From Capilliphycus salinus (GTDB taxonomy: Bacteria > Cyanobacteriota > Cyanobacteriia > Cyanobacteriales > Microcoleaceae), in contig NZ_CP178543.1 in assembly GCF_047276495.1 (NCBI RefSeq), forward strand, positions 6,820,001 to 6,884,000: a stretch of 64,000 nucleotides of DNA. The letters are read 5' to 3'. This document shows, piece by piece, positions 36,643 to 45,490 of the stretch. The notes under the pieces are model-generated. The model was not told where the DNA came from and searched no databases. It worked only from the letters and a program-made list of their open reading frames with translations. The stretch's first letter is position 1; the number at the start of each line of letters is the position of its first letter. Made by a program: the position numbers and the translations under genes.

Positions 36643-37626
36643 TTATTTCAAGCCCAACTCCCGTTTGAGTAAATTAATCGACTCGGCCCCGATATAATTT
36701 TCACAGCAGAGCAGTTGGGGGGGACGGATAATTTCATCCCGGTTGGCTTGTACCGTTGCTTTCACCGTCTCAAAACTGGCCTGATCGCAAATAATCACCC
36801 GAGCGCTGCGAACGATCGCGTTAATCTTGTAAGTATCGGTCAGTTGAGCGGTCATTACCAACACTTGTTCGCCCCGCAGACTGTGAATAATCACCTCAGT
36901 CGCCCGTAGCAAACCCGAACTGAGACTAACAATTCCCAAATAAGTTCCTTTGGGTAAATCTTGTACCATTTCAATTTCTCGGGCATAGTCATAAATATCG
37001 ATGGGAATCACCCGAACTGATTTTGGTGCGGCGATCGCTTCGGCTTGGCCGATAAAATAGCGACTGGTGACAATAGTCCCCGATGGTACCTGCTGAATGG
37101 TTTCAGCCAATTGTTCAATCGGGACTAATTGTACCGGAATCCGCAGAGATTGTTCAAGTTCCTGAGCCATCAACTGACCGATGCCAATATCCTGCATGGG
37201 GGCCGTTACCAAAACTCTAGCACTACAGCGCAGACGCCAGTCTATCTCGGCTAAAAACAGTTCTCTGGCTTCGTTGAGGGTACATCCTTGGGAGAGAAGT
37301 TCATCCAAACCCCGTTGAATGATCTTGTTCGCTTCTGGATAATGTTCTAAAATCGGCGAATTCAGCCGAGAACCCCCTTCGTGACCCAAAGCCCGCACAT
37401 AAATTCCCGAACCCGCCTGGGCTTCAACCAAACCGCTATCTTCGAGTTGACGGTAAACCTTGCTAATGGTGTTGCGATGCAGTCCGGTTTGCATCGCAAG
37501 CTGACGGGTACTCGGTAAACGATGTCCCGGTGGAAACTGCCGAGAGGCGATCGCGAACCGAATTTGGTTAAATAACTGATTAGAAGCAGGAATGTCACTA
37601 TCTGGCTGAATATAGAATTGAACCAT
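36643..37626 (-). CDS. GntR-family transcriptional regulator
   Basis: A 327-residue regulator with an N-terminal GntR winged HTH (residues about 12-80: LFNQIRFAIASRQFPPGHRLPSTRQLAMQTGLHRNTISKVYRQLEDSGLVEAQAGSGIYV). The C-terminal 240 residues form an alpha/beta effector domain that is not a clear FadR, UTRA or aminotransferase-type (MocR) domain. The start at 37626 has AGGAG 7 nt upstream and is preferred to 37725. It is divergent from the dienelactone hydrolase gene with a 181-bp shared promoter region, so it may regulate itself and that gene (inference). Confidence 0.87.
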   Translation of the reverse strand: MVQFYIQPDSDIPASNQLFNQIRFAIASRQFPPGHRLPSTRQLAMQTGLHRNTISKVYRQLEDSGLVEAQAGSGIYVRALGHEGGSRLNSPILEHYPEANKIIQRGLDELLSQGCTLNEARELFLAEIDWRLRCSARVLVTAPMQDIGIGQLMAQELEQSLRIPVQLVPIEQLAETIQQVPSGTIVTSRYFIGQAEAIAAPKSVRVIPIDIYDYAREIEMVQDLPKGTYLGIVSLSSGLLRATEVIIHSLRGEQVLVMTAQLTDTYKINAIVRSARVIICDQASFETVKATVQANRDEIIRPPQLLCCENYIGAESINLLKRELGLK

Positions 37627-37807
37627 AACAAATCTCCTAAAGTCAGCCCCAGAGGTCAAAAACTGAACATCTGTGCTGTCATGGGTCTGTATCGGAATAT
37701 TAGTAACTTGTCGATTAGGGGGCAATGACTTGTACTATAGAGTAGTTTACTCAAGATACACGTTAGGCAAAAAGATTTTCGTATAGAAGCTCCACCGATT
37801 GAGAATT

Positions 37808-38557
37808 ATGTCAGATTTAGAAATACGCACAGGCTATGTTACAGTGGCTAACGGGGACTTGGAGATCGCCGCTTATCTAGCTCAACCTGTTGGCGAGGGA
37901 GCATTTCCGGGAGTTGTCGTTATTCAAGAAATCTTCGGAGTTAACGATCACATTCGCGATGTTACCCGAAGAATAGCCCAACAAGGTTATGTGGCGATCG
38001 CTCCGGCCATTTATCAGCGTCAGGCGCCCGGTTTTGAGGTCGGTTATAGCGACGAAGATTTAAAGTTGGGTCGAAAATACAAAGAACAAACCAAAGCATC
38101 GGAACTCCTCAGCGATGTACAAGCTACCATTGACTATCTGAAAAGTTTAGACGCGGTAAACTCAAAGGGGTTCGGTACCATCGGATTTTGTTTTGGGGGT
38201 CATGTGGTTTATCTGGCGGCGACCTTACCCGAAATTAAGGCTACAGCGTCGTTTTACGGGGCGGGAATTGTTACCGGAACCCCGGGCGGAGGAGAACCGA
38301 CGGTTAGCCGCACACCCGACATTAACGGGGTATTGTACGGCTTTTTTGGGACCGAAGATCCGTTAATTCCCAACGAACAGGTCGATGAAATTGAAGCGGC
38401 GTTGAAACAGCATCAAATTCGCCATAAAATTTTCCGCTATCGGGCGACTCACGGGTTTTTCTGCGATCAACGCGACAGTTACGATCAAAACGCCGCAGAA
38501 GACGCCTGGAAGCACGTTAAACAGCTTTTTAGCCAGGAACTCAAAGCCACCGAGTAA
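37808..38557 (+). CDS. Dienelactone hydrolase family alpha/beta hydrolase
   Basis: A 249-residue alpha/beta hydrolase of the DLH family. The nucleophile motif is GFCFGGH (Cys nucleophile, near residue 122), then an acid residue in LYGFFGTEDPLIP and the catalytic His in ATHGFFCD. It opens with LEIRTGYVTVANGDLEIAAYLAQPVGEGAFPGVVVIQEIFGVNDHIRD, typical of carboxymethylenebutenolidase. Substrate in a cyanobacterium is uncertain. ATG at 37808 preferred over a TTG at 37799. Divergent from the GntR regulator. Confidence 0.9.
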   Translation: MSDLEIRTGYVTVANGDLEIAAYLAQPVGEGAFPGVVVIQEIFGVNDHIRDVTRRIAQQGYVAIAPAIYQRQAPGFEVGYSDEDLKLGRKYKEQTKASELLSDVQATIDYLKSLDAVNSKGFGTIGFCFGGHVVYLAATLPEIKATASFYGAGIVTGTPGGGEPTVSRTPDINGVLYGFFGTEDPLIPNEQVDEIEAALKQHQIRHKIFRYRATHGFFCDQRDSYDQNAAEDAWKHVKQLFSQELKATE

Positions 38558-38737
38558 ACTAGGACATAGGGGCTTTACTCTCATTCAACCTGAGCGACCA
38601 TCGCTCCCTAATGGTGTTGGAATTGGTTATATTGGAAGATCAAGGCACATTAGTCGCAGGAATTGGGCAGTTGCAAAGGGGGCCGGAATAAAAAAAGTCG
38701 CCCAATTGATAGATTCTTTGTTTTGTTGTGAACTCCT

Positions 38738-39625
38738 ATGAATACGAAAAATACATCTTTTTCACTTGATGATTTTGCGAGAGCATTAGAAGAGCATGAT
38801 TACGATCTGCAAAAAGGCCAGGTTGTACGAGGTCAGGTATTTGAATATGCAAGTGATGGCGTCTATATTGACATCATTGGGGGAAAATCTCCCGGTTTTT
38901 TACCCCGTAAAGAAGCCTCTTTAGCCGATGTTGAAGATTTGTCCGAGATTTTACCCAAAGAAGAAGAACGAGAGTTTTTAGTGATTCGCGAACAAAATGC
39001 TGAGGGTCAAGTTCTCCTGTCTATTCGACAGCTTGAACTCGATAAAGTTTGGGATCAATTAAGTGAATCTCAAAAGCAAAATCAAAGCTTTCAAGTTCGA
39101 GTAACCGGGATGAACCGGGGCGGAGTAACGGTAGATTTTGACTCTTTACGCGGATTTATTCCCCGCTCCCATTTGATTGAAAAAGAAAACTTGAATGGTT
39201 TGATGGATCAGTTGCTCACGGTTAATATTTTAGAGCTAGATCGCGATCGCAATAAACTGGTTTTCTCTCAACGTTTGGCGACGGAATCTGTTAGTTTTGG
39301 TCAGCTAGAAGTCGGTCAGTTAATTGAAGGAAAAGTCAGCAGCGTTAAACCTTTTGGCGTGTTTGTTGATTTAGATGGGGTAACAGGATTGATTCATATT
39401 AAAGAAGTCAGCCAAAAATATATCGAGTCCCTTCCGAATTTATTCCCCGTTGGTTTGGCGGTTAAAGCGATGGTTATTGACCTCGAAGAAGGGCGGCGTC
39501 GGGTTTCTTTATCCACTCGATTGTTAGAAAACTATCCCGGAGAAATAGTTGATAAATTCCCCGAAGTGATGGATTCAGCCGAAGCCAGAGCGGAACGGGC
39601 GAAAAAACTGATTTCCGCCTCATAA
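38738..39625 (+). CDS. S1-domain RNA-binding protein (Rps1b-like)
   Basis: A 295-residue protein with three S1 RNA-binding domains: KGQVVRGQVFEYASDGVYIDIIGGKSPGFLPRKEA, QSFQVRVTGMNRGGVTVDFDSLRGFIPRSHL, and VGQLIEGKVSSVKPFGVFVDLDGVTGLIHIKEVS. Cyanobacteria have two short S1 homologues, one the ribosomal S1 (Rps1a) and one this shorter form, which binds nucleic acids and initiation complexes. Length suits the latter. It is not clustered with ribosomal genes. Confidence in the S1 architecture is high, in the 'b' assignment moderate. Confidence 0.87.
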   Translation: MNTKNTSFSLDDFARALEEHDYDLQKGQVVRGQVFEYASDGVYIDIIGGKSPGFLPRKEASLADVEDLSEILPKEEEREFLVIREQNAEGQVLLSIRQLELDKVWDQLSESQKQNQSFQVRVTGMNRGGVTVDFDSLRGFIPRSHLIEKENLNGLMDQLLTVNILELDRDRNKLVFSQRLATESVSFGQLEVGQLIEGKVSSVKPFGVFVDLDGVTGLIHIKEVSQKYIESLPNLFPVGLAVKAMVIDLEEGRRRVSLSTRLLENYPGEIVDKFPEVMDSAEARAERAKKLISAS

Positions 39626-39784
39626 ATTAACCCGTTGGGGTGCAAATATTGCGCCCCAAAATTGATTTTATAAACCAATTTTTGCCGTAATTAATAACAG
39701 AATATTTGTCATACATTATGTTTAGAAATGGGGTAAAGTATTAACTTTGAAATTCCGGTTTTCAGTTGAATGAAGGAGACCAAA

Positions 39785-39847
39785 AAACCCGGTTTATTCT
39801 ACCACTTCCTCAAATAGATAATATGTATTGTTCAAGAAACCGGGTTT
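39785..39847 (+). terminator. Long-loop AAACCCGGTTT inverted repeat
   Basis: AAACCCGGTTT (39785-39795) and AAACCGGGTTT (39837-39847) with a 41-nt loop, followed by TTGACTTTT. It belongs to the same stem family as the terminators at 22325 and 42649. Confidence 0.5.
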
Positions 39848-39888
39848 TTGACTTTTACCTCATCCGAACCCAAACCACTATAAATTCT

Positions 39889-40127
39889 GGGGCGGGTTTA
39901 TCTAGGTTGAAAGTGAGTAAACACATATTTTTGCGGAATATAAATTCCGGGGCGGGTTTATCTAGGTTGAAAGTGAGTAAACACATATTTTTGCGGAATA
40001 TAAATTCCGGGGCGGGTTTATCTAGGTTGAAAGTGAGTAAACACATATTTTTGCGGAATATAAATTCCGGGGCGGGTTTATCTAGGTTGAAAGTGGGAAG
40101 ACACATATTTTTGCGGAACCCGCCCCT
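39889..40127. repeat. Tandem 60-bp repeat, four copies
   Basis: Exactly 60-bp units start GGGGCGGGTTTATCTAGG at 39889, 39949, 40009 and 40069; only the last ends with AACCCGCCCC. The inner units pass straight from TTGCGGAATA to the next GGGGCGGG, so the array looks like expansion of a truncated element. A multiple of three gives long ORFs on both strands with no coding character. Confidence 0.92.
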
Positions 40128-40155
40128 ACCTGAACTTTTAAATTCTTAATTTCAA

Positions 40156-41139
40156 ATGGTTTATGTACTTGGTATTGATGGCGGTGGTACGAAAACGGTT
40201 TGTTTATTAATGGATGAAAGCGGAAACGTTCTCAGTCGGGGAAATGGGGGAGCATCCAATTATCAAACTATTGGAATAGATGCCGCACAAATTGCTATTA
40301 AAACCGCCATAGATAAAGCAATTTCTAGTTTTTTAGATGACAAAAATTATAACAAAATTTCAATTCAAGGATTGGGAATTGGACTGGCGGGAGTTGGTCG
40401 AGAAGAAGATTTTAACGTTATTCAAAACTTACTTGAACAGGTAATAAAAACTTCAAAAGCATCAATAAATTGGGAATTAGAACCAAACTCTACTGTGATT
40501 AAAAGTGATAGTGTTATTGCTTTAGTTGGCGGTTTGGGTCATTCCGTTGGAATTGTCGTTATCGCCGGAACCGGTTCGCAAATATTCGGACAAAACAGCC
40601 AAGGACAAACCAAACGAGTCGGGGGTTGGGGTTATTTGTTGGGCGATGAAGGAAGCGGGTATTTTATCGCAATTTCCGGGTTAAAAGCGGCGTTAAAATC
40701 CCACGATGGGCGGTTGGGTTCAACTGAATTAATCCCCGCATTCAAACAACATTTAAACCTCGATAATATTGAATCTTTAATCGAAGTCGTTTACAGACGG
40801 GGGTGGACGGTTCCACAAATTGCAAGTTTAGCTAAAATTGTCGATAAAGTTGCCAGAAATGGAGATGAAATCGCCAATAAAATTATTAATACAGCCATAG
40901 AAGAATTAGTATTCGCGACAAAAATAGTCATAGAAAGTTTATTTGAACCCAATGAAACTGTTGAAATCGTTACTATAGGCGGAGTCTTTCAAGGAATCAA
41001 CAATTTTCATTCAAAATACATTCAATCTTTAAAAGCAGTCGTTCCTAATGCTAACGTGATTTTACCCCGTTATGAACCCGCTTATGGGGCGGGAATATTA
41101 GCGTTAAATGGGTTGGGATATTTTCCAAAAAATTTATAA
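40156..41139 (+). CDS. BadF/BadG/BcrA/BcrD-type ATPase (N-acetylglucosamine kinase-like)
   Basis: A 327-residue actin-fold sugar-kinase-like protein. Phosphate-1 motif GIDGGGTKTVCLL (residues about 6-18), the ring GLAGVGREED, phosphate-2 VVIAGTGSQIFGQ, the GGWGYLLGDEGSGYFIA segment, and adenosine motif IGGVFQG near 275. This is the BadF/BcrA ATPase domain family; members of this size are mostly N-acetylglucosamine kinases. Zinc-binding motif of ROK kinases is absent. The start lies 28 bp after the repeat array. Probably cytosolic. Confidence 0.87.
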   Translation: MVYVLGIDGGGTKTVCLLMDESGNVLSRGNGGASNYQTIGIDAAQIAIKTAIDKAISSFLDDKNYNKISIQGLGIGLAGVGREEDFNVIQNLLEQVIKTSKASINWELEPNSTVIKSDSVIALVGGLGHSVGIVVIAGTGSQIFGQNSQGQTKRVGGWGYLLGDEGSGYFIAISGLKAALKSHDGRLGSTELIPAFKQHLNLDNIESLIEVVYRRGWTVPQIASLAKIVDKVARNGDEIANKIINTAIEELVFATKIVIESLFEPNETVEIVTIGGVFQGINNFHSKYIQSLKAVVPNANVILPRYEPAYGAGILALNGLGYFPKNL

Positions 41140-41146
41140 CATTCCG

Positions 41147-41248
41147 GTGGGTGTCATCAAAATATTGCCAATTTCACCAGTAGGGTGGGTGACATCAAAA
41201 AGTTATCAAATCCAACAGTTAACTTATCAGTTGTCACCCACCCTACTA
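41147..41248. repeat. Perfect 14-bp inverted repeat (TAGGGTGGGTGACA) between two genes
   Basis: TAGGGTGGGTGACA at 41181-41194 is mirrored by TGTCACCCACCCTA at 41232-41245, with an AT-rich loop of 37 nt; a partial direct copy (GGTGGGTGTCATCAAAA) lies at 41147. It is different from the GGGCGGGTT family. It could terminate the upstream kinase transcript. Confidence 0.75.
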
Positions 41249-41296
41249 TAATTTATAGTAGAACTAACTTACAGTAGAACTTAACACTCAAGCACA

Positions 41297-42631
41297 ATGA
41301 CAACCACAGAAACAAAACAAACTCATCCTACTCCCCCCGGAAATTTTGGTTTACCCTTAATTGGCGAAACCATTAGTTTTCTGCGGGATGGAGATTTTGC
41401 AGATAAGCGACATAAAAAATATGGGCCGGTTTTCAAAACAAACATCTTTGGTCGCCCCACAATAATGATGATTGGAAGTGAGGCGAATCGGTTTATTTTT
41501 AGCAACGAAAAGAAATATTTTGAAAGTAATTGGCCCTCCAGTACAAAAACACTTTTAGGACCAGCTACTCTGTCAATTCAAAGCGGAGATATTCATAAAT
41601 CTCGCCGCAAATTATTAGCCCAAGCCTTCCAACCGAGGGCGTTGGCGGGGTACGTTCCGACAATGGAAAAAATGACTCGCCGTTACTTGCAAAACTGGGA
41701 ACAACAGAAAACTTTTGCTTGGTGTCCCCAACTGAGAAAATATACCTTTGATGTCGCCTGTAAGCTATTTGTTGGGGATGAAACCGCTTCCGAAACGGAA
41801 ATGGGCGACTGGTTTGAGACCTATTGTGATGGATTATTTACGATTCCCTTACGTTTACCGGGAACTAAATTTAATCGGGCGTTAAATTGTCGGAAAAAAT
41901 TGCTGAATAAAATTGAAACAATTATTCGCAAACGCCAACAACAAGCCGAACCCGGAGAAGATGCGTTGGGTTTGTTATTGCAAGCCAAAGACGAAGACGG
42001 AAACAGTCTCAGCGTCGAAGAACTGAAAGAACAAATTTTATTGTTGTTATTTGCGGGACACGAAACCCTAACTTCTAGCGTCACCGCTTTTTGTTTGCTT
42101 CTCGCCCAACATCGGGATGTTTTGGAAAAAGCAAGATTAGAACAAAAACAAATTCAACTCACAGAACCCCTCAGTTTTGAACAGTTAAAATCGATGCCAT
42201 ATTTGGATCAAGTTTTAAAAGAAGTGTTGCGGTTTGTTCCGCCTGTTGGGGGTGGGTTTCGACAAGTTGTAGAAACTTGTGAATTTAACGGTTATACCCT
42301 TCCAAAAGGTTGGACGGTTCTCTACCAAATCGGGCAAACCCATCAAGAACATAGCATATACAACGAACCCGAAAAGTTCTATCCGGAACGATTTTCTCTC
42401 GAAAAAACCGAAGAAAAACCCTATGGTTATATTCCGTTTGGTGGCGGAATGCGAGAATGTCTGGGGAAAGAATTTGCAAAATTAGAGATGAAAATATTGG
42501 CGTTAATGTTGTTGCGTGAATACGACTGGGAACTGCTTCCCAACCAAAATTTAGAGATGACTGTTACTCCGACTCCCCATCCGAAAGATAATCTTTTAGT
42601 GAATTTTAAACGTTTAACTGAGGGAGTTTAA
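41297..42631 (+). CDS. Cytochrome P450, CYP120-like
   Basis: A 444-residue P450. The I-helix signature is AGHETLTSS, the K-helix ExxR is in LKEVLRFVPPV, PERF is in FYPERFS, and the heme-binding loop FGGGMRECLG carries the Cys ligand near residue 388. Overall similarity is to CYP120/CYP26-like enzymes such as Synechocystis CYP120A1, a retinoic-acid hydroxylase; the substrate here is unverified. No N-terminal membrane helix, so a soluble form is likely. Needs a ferredoxin-type partner from elsewhere. Ends at a strong terminator. Confidence 0.9.
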   Translation: MTTTETKQTHPTPPGNFGLPLIGETISFLRDGDFADKRHKKYGPVFKTNIFGRPTIMMIGSEANRFIFSNEKKYFESNWPSSTKTLLGPATLSIQSGDIHKSRRKLLAQAFQPRALAGYVPTMEKMTRRYLQNWEQQKTFAWCPQLRKYTFDVACKLFVGDETASETEMGDWFETYCDGLFTIPLRLPGTKFNRALNCRKKLLNKIETIIRKRQQQAEPGEDALGLLLQAKDEDGNSLSVEELKEQILLLLFAGHETLTSSVTAFCLLLAQHRDVLEKARLEQKQIQLTEPLSFEQLKSMPYLDQVLKEVLRFVPPVGGGFRQVVETCEFNGYTLPKGWTVLYQIGQTHQEHSIYNEPEKFYPERFSLEKTEEKPYGYIPFGGGMRECLGKEFAKLEMKILALMLLREYDWELLPNQNLEMTVTPTPHPKDNLLVNFKRLTEGV

Positions 42632-42648
42632 TTTCACCCCCAATCTAG

Positions 42649-42681
42649 AAAAACCCGGTTTCTCTAAGAAACCGGGTTTTT
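42649..42681 (+). terminator. Strong intrinsic terminator after the P450 gene
   Basis: AAACCCGGTTTCT (42651-42663) and AGAAACCGGGTTT (42667-42679) form a 13-bp perfect stem with a 3-nt loop, followed by TT. The same stem is used after glcF. Confidence 0.85.
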
Positions 42682-42749
42682 GAGAAAGGAGGGGGAAGTT
42701 TGAAACAGGCTTTTTGAGAAATTAATAATAAAATTAACAGGCGGATAGA

Positions 42750-43580
42750 ATGGGGGAAATTTTGGCAATAGGTAAAGTTTTGGCTGTTGATCAAGCGGGG
42801 TTTATTATCCGCGAAGCGAGTCTAGAAAAAATTACTCCCGAGTGGCGATCGCTTATCGATGAGGTAATATTAGGATATCGCAAATATTGGCTTGATGCGG
42901 TTGATAGTATTTATGTTCGGGGTTCGGTTGCGGTTGGAAAAGCTATTCCTGGTGTTTCCGATCTCGATAGTTTTGCTGTTGTTAATACGGAAAAAGATAG
43001 ACTGGATTATTCTTGGTTTGATAGCTTTAAAACACCCCTAAAATTACAGTATCCTTTTTGTACCGGGATAGAATTAAGGGCGTTGGAGTCGGAACGTTTG
43101 TTAGACCTAAATTTAGATGATTATAACCCCCTCAGAATGTTGCTTAAAACTCAAGCGGTTTGTGTTTGGGGCGAAGATATCAGTTTACAATTTCCCCCCT
43201 GTAAACCGGATATAAACGCCGTTAGTCATGCGTTTAGTTTGGCGGAAGATTTGCAACAAGTAATGATAGACTTACAAGAGTTAGATGAAAGCGAATCTTT
43301 AAAGGTTAAAAAAGCTTGTCAGTGGATAATGAAGCGTATTGTCCGATCTGGGTTTGAGATTATCATGGAAACCGCCCAATGTTATACTCGGGATTTGTAT
43401 CCTTGTTATCAACTTTTTTCCCGCTATTTTCCCCAACAGCAACCCCAAATGTATCAAGCGTTAAATTGGGCGATCAACCCCGTTGATGATCCGGTGAAAA
43501 TTAGGGAATTTCTCAACAGTTTCGGGAGTTGGTTGGTTGATCAGATTGATTTGTGTTATCCTCCTTTAGATGACTCGTAG
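42750..43580 (+). CDS. Nucleotidyltransferase-fold protein
   Basis: A 276-residue protein with the nucleotidyltransferase beta-superfamily motif YVRGSVAVGKAIPGVSDLDSFAVV near residues 57-80, matching GS(x)nG...SDxD of MNT/ANT-type enzymes. The rest is helical, with several Cys and Trp (CQWIMKRIVRSGFEIIMETAQCYTRDLYPCYQLF). No HEPN partner is adjacent. Possible roles are AMP transfer to small molecules or proteins (antibiotic adenylyltransferase-like or MNT antitoxin-like). Substrate cannot be told from sequence. ATG chosen at the start of the conserved region. Confidence 0.75.
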   Translation: MGEILAIGKVLAVDQAGFIIREASLEKITPEWRSLIDEVILGYRKYWLDAVDSIYVRGSVAVGKAIPGVSDLDSFAVVNTEKDRLDYSWFDSFKTPLKLQYPFCTGIELRALESERLLDLNLDDYNPLRMLLKTQAVCVWGEDISLQFPPCKPDINAVSHAFSLAEDLQQVMIDLQELDESESLKVKKACQWIMKRIVRSGFEIIMETAQCYTRDLYPCYQLFSRYFPQQQPQMYQALNWAINPVDDPVKIREFLNSFGSWLVDQIDLCYPPLDDS

Positions 43581-43621
43581 GATTGAAAAAAAACCGCTTT
43601 CTCAAAGAAACAGGATTTTTA

Positions 43622-45442
43622 TTATTGGTTAGTATCTGTTTGTTCTTGGTAGAAATGGCTGTAATATCCTTGTTTTAAGATTAGCTGCGAATGGGTTCCG
43701 CATTCGACTATTTTACCTTCTTTTAAGACGGCTATTTGATCGGCATTTTGAATGGTAGAAAGGCGATGAGCGATAATAAACCGAGTGCAAGATAAACGGT
43801 TGAAAGCTTGCTGTACTTGTTGTTCGCTGAGACTATCTAACGCACTTGTAGCTTCATCTAAAATCAGAATATCCGGCTTTTGTAACAACGCCCTGGCGAT
43901 CGCCAACCGCTGTCTTTGTCCCCCCGAAAGCCTGATCCCTCTATCGCCAATTCTAGTGTCTAGTTGTTCGGGTAATTGGGTGATAAATTCTTCCGCATAA
44001 GCCTGTTTAACCCCTTCCCAAATTTCCGTTTCTGTTGTATAATTAGAAGCGTAGGTGAGATTATAACGAATCGTTTTATTAAATAAAAATACATCCTGAC
44101 TCACAACCGCGATCGCCGAACGCAAAGCGCTTAAATCGAAGTTTCTCAAGTCTTCCCCGTCGAGTGTAATCGTTCCGCGATCGGGATCGTAAAGGCGACA
44201 CAATAAATCCGCCAAAGTCGATTTTCCCGCACCAGAAGTGCCCACAACCGCCAAAGTGCTACCTTGAGGAATTGAGAGGTTAATCTCAGTTAAAATCGGT
44301 TTAGACTCGTCAAATGAGTCCTTCTCGGTTTCCGATAATTTCGGATAGGAAAAACTAACATTATTAAACCGAATTTCCTTTTCTAACCGACTGTAGGGTA
44401 AACTCCCATTCACCATAAACGGTTTGTTATCTCGCCGTAGAAAATTCTGCACAATTTCCACACTCGCGGAACGATGAGCCAAACGCGATCGGTAAGTATC
44501 CAAAGCCGAAAGTTGGGGAAGAAGGCGAAATAAGACCACAATATAAGTTAAAATTAAAGCCGATCCTTGAGGCGTATTTAACCCCAAAAAATGCGCCGCA
44601 AAAACGAGCAATAACACCCCAAAAACGCCGAGCAACTGTCCGAGGGGCGCGATCGCTTCTGTCATAGCCTGCGCCGCAAAATCAGCCGTCTCGCAGTCCA
44701 ACATCAACCGTTGCAAACGCCCATATTCTCGAGGTTCGTTGGCGGTGGTTTTTACTAACCGAATCCCCGATAACAATTCTAACAGACTAACCGCATAATC
44801 CTTTGATAAATTTGATATTTTTTTACCATAATTTCGGGACTGGGCGATCGCCATTTGGTTAATTTTTACAACTCCCAACAAAAACAGACTTGTTATCAGC
44901 GTTAACCGCCAGGATAACAGAATTAAAATTCCCACAAAGACGGTAATTGTAATCGAAAGAATAGCAATTCTAAGTAAATTTCTAATCGAACTAACCGCCC
45001 GTTGAGTTTCCGTTTCTAAAATATGTTTAAGATCGCCCAACTGTCGGTGAGTATAAAAAGCAATATCAACCGCCAATAATAACTGAAGTTCCGCATCCCG
45101 CAGATGAGTTATTAACCGTCGCGTTAGGTGTCCCGACACTAAAACATTCAGATAACTCACGCCACTTTGCAAAACGATCGCCCCAACTGTTACTATTGCT
45201 AAAAGCGGTAAATGTAGCGAGGTTGGAACATTTTCAAACACAGTTAAAACCGGATTTAAAATCGACGGAAACTCCTCAGGCGCGAGTCTTAACCCGAGAA
45301 ATTCCATCGCCACAGGCACAACCAATGTTAACCCAATTCCGCCCAAAAGTCCATCGATCAACCCCAACGTTAAACTCAACCCCATCCACACCCGATAAGG
45401 ACGGATAAAACTCCACAATAATTCCCATTCTTTACGTTTCAT
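43622..45442 (-). CDS. ABC exporter (fused membrane and ATPase domains)
   Basis: A 606-residue half-transporter with six TM helices in the first 320 residues and an ABC ATPase with Walker A GTSGAGKST near residue 397, signature LSGGQRQR near 507 and Walker B ILILDEATSALDS. Closest general resemblance is to MsbA/HepA-like exporters of cyanobacteria involved in lipid or polysaccharide export, but specificity is unverified. It probably acts as a homodimer in the plasma membrane. It is convergent with the nucleotidyltransferase gene; the upstream gap is a repeat array. Confidence 0.9.
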   Translation of the reverse strand: MKRKEWELLWSFIRPYRVWMGLSLTLGLIDGLLGGIGLTLVVPVAMEFLGLRLAPEEFPSILNPVLTVFENVPTSLHLPLLAIVTVGAIVLQSGVSYLNVLVSGHLTRRLITHLRDAELQLLLAVDIAFYTHRQLGDLKHILETETQRAVSSIRNLLRIAILSITITVFVGILILLSWRLTLITSLFLLGVVKINQMAIAQSRNYGKKISNLSKDYAVSLLELLSGIRLVKTTANEPREYGRLQRLMLDCETADFAAQAMTEAIAPLGQLLGVFGVLLLVFAAHFLGLNTPQGSALILTYIVVLFRLLPQLSALDTYRSRLAHRSASVEIVQNFLRRDNKPFMVNGSLPYSRLEKEIRFNNVSFSYPKLSETEKDSFDESKPILTEINLSIPQGSTLAVVGTSGAGKSTLADLLCRLYDPDRGTITLDGEDLRNFDLSALRSAIAVVSQDVFLFNKTIRYNLTYASNYTTETEIWEGVKQAYAEEFITQLPEQLDTRIGDRGIRLSGGQRQRLAIARALLQKPDILILDEATSALDSLSEQQVQQAFNRLSCTRFIIAHRLSTIQNADQIAVLKEGKIVECGTHSQLILKQGYYSHFYQEQTDTNQ

Positions 45443-45490
45443 AGTTATAGAAAATACTTCAATGTGGGCTATATATAAAGAATACTGTAT

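Noticed and set aside
39766..40149. 127-codon plus-strand frame and 83-codon minus-strand frame with a 20-residue repeat
   Set aside because: Both are produced by the 60-bp tandem array, whose period is divisible by three; no ribosome binding site or family is evident.
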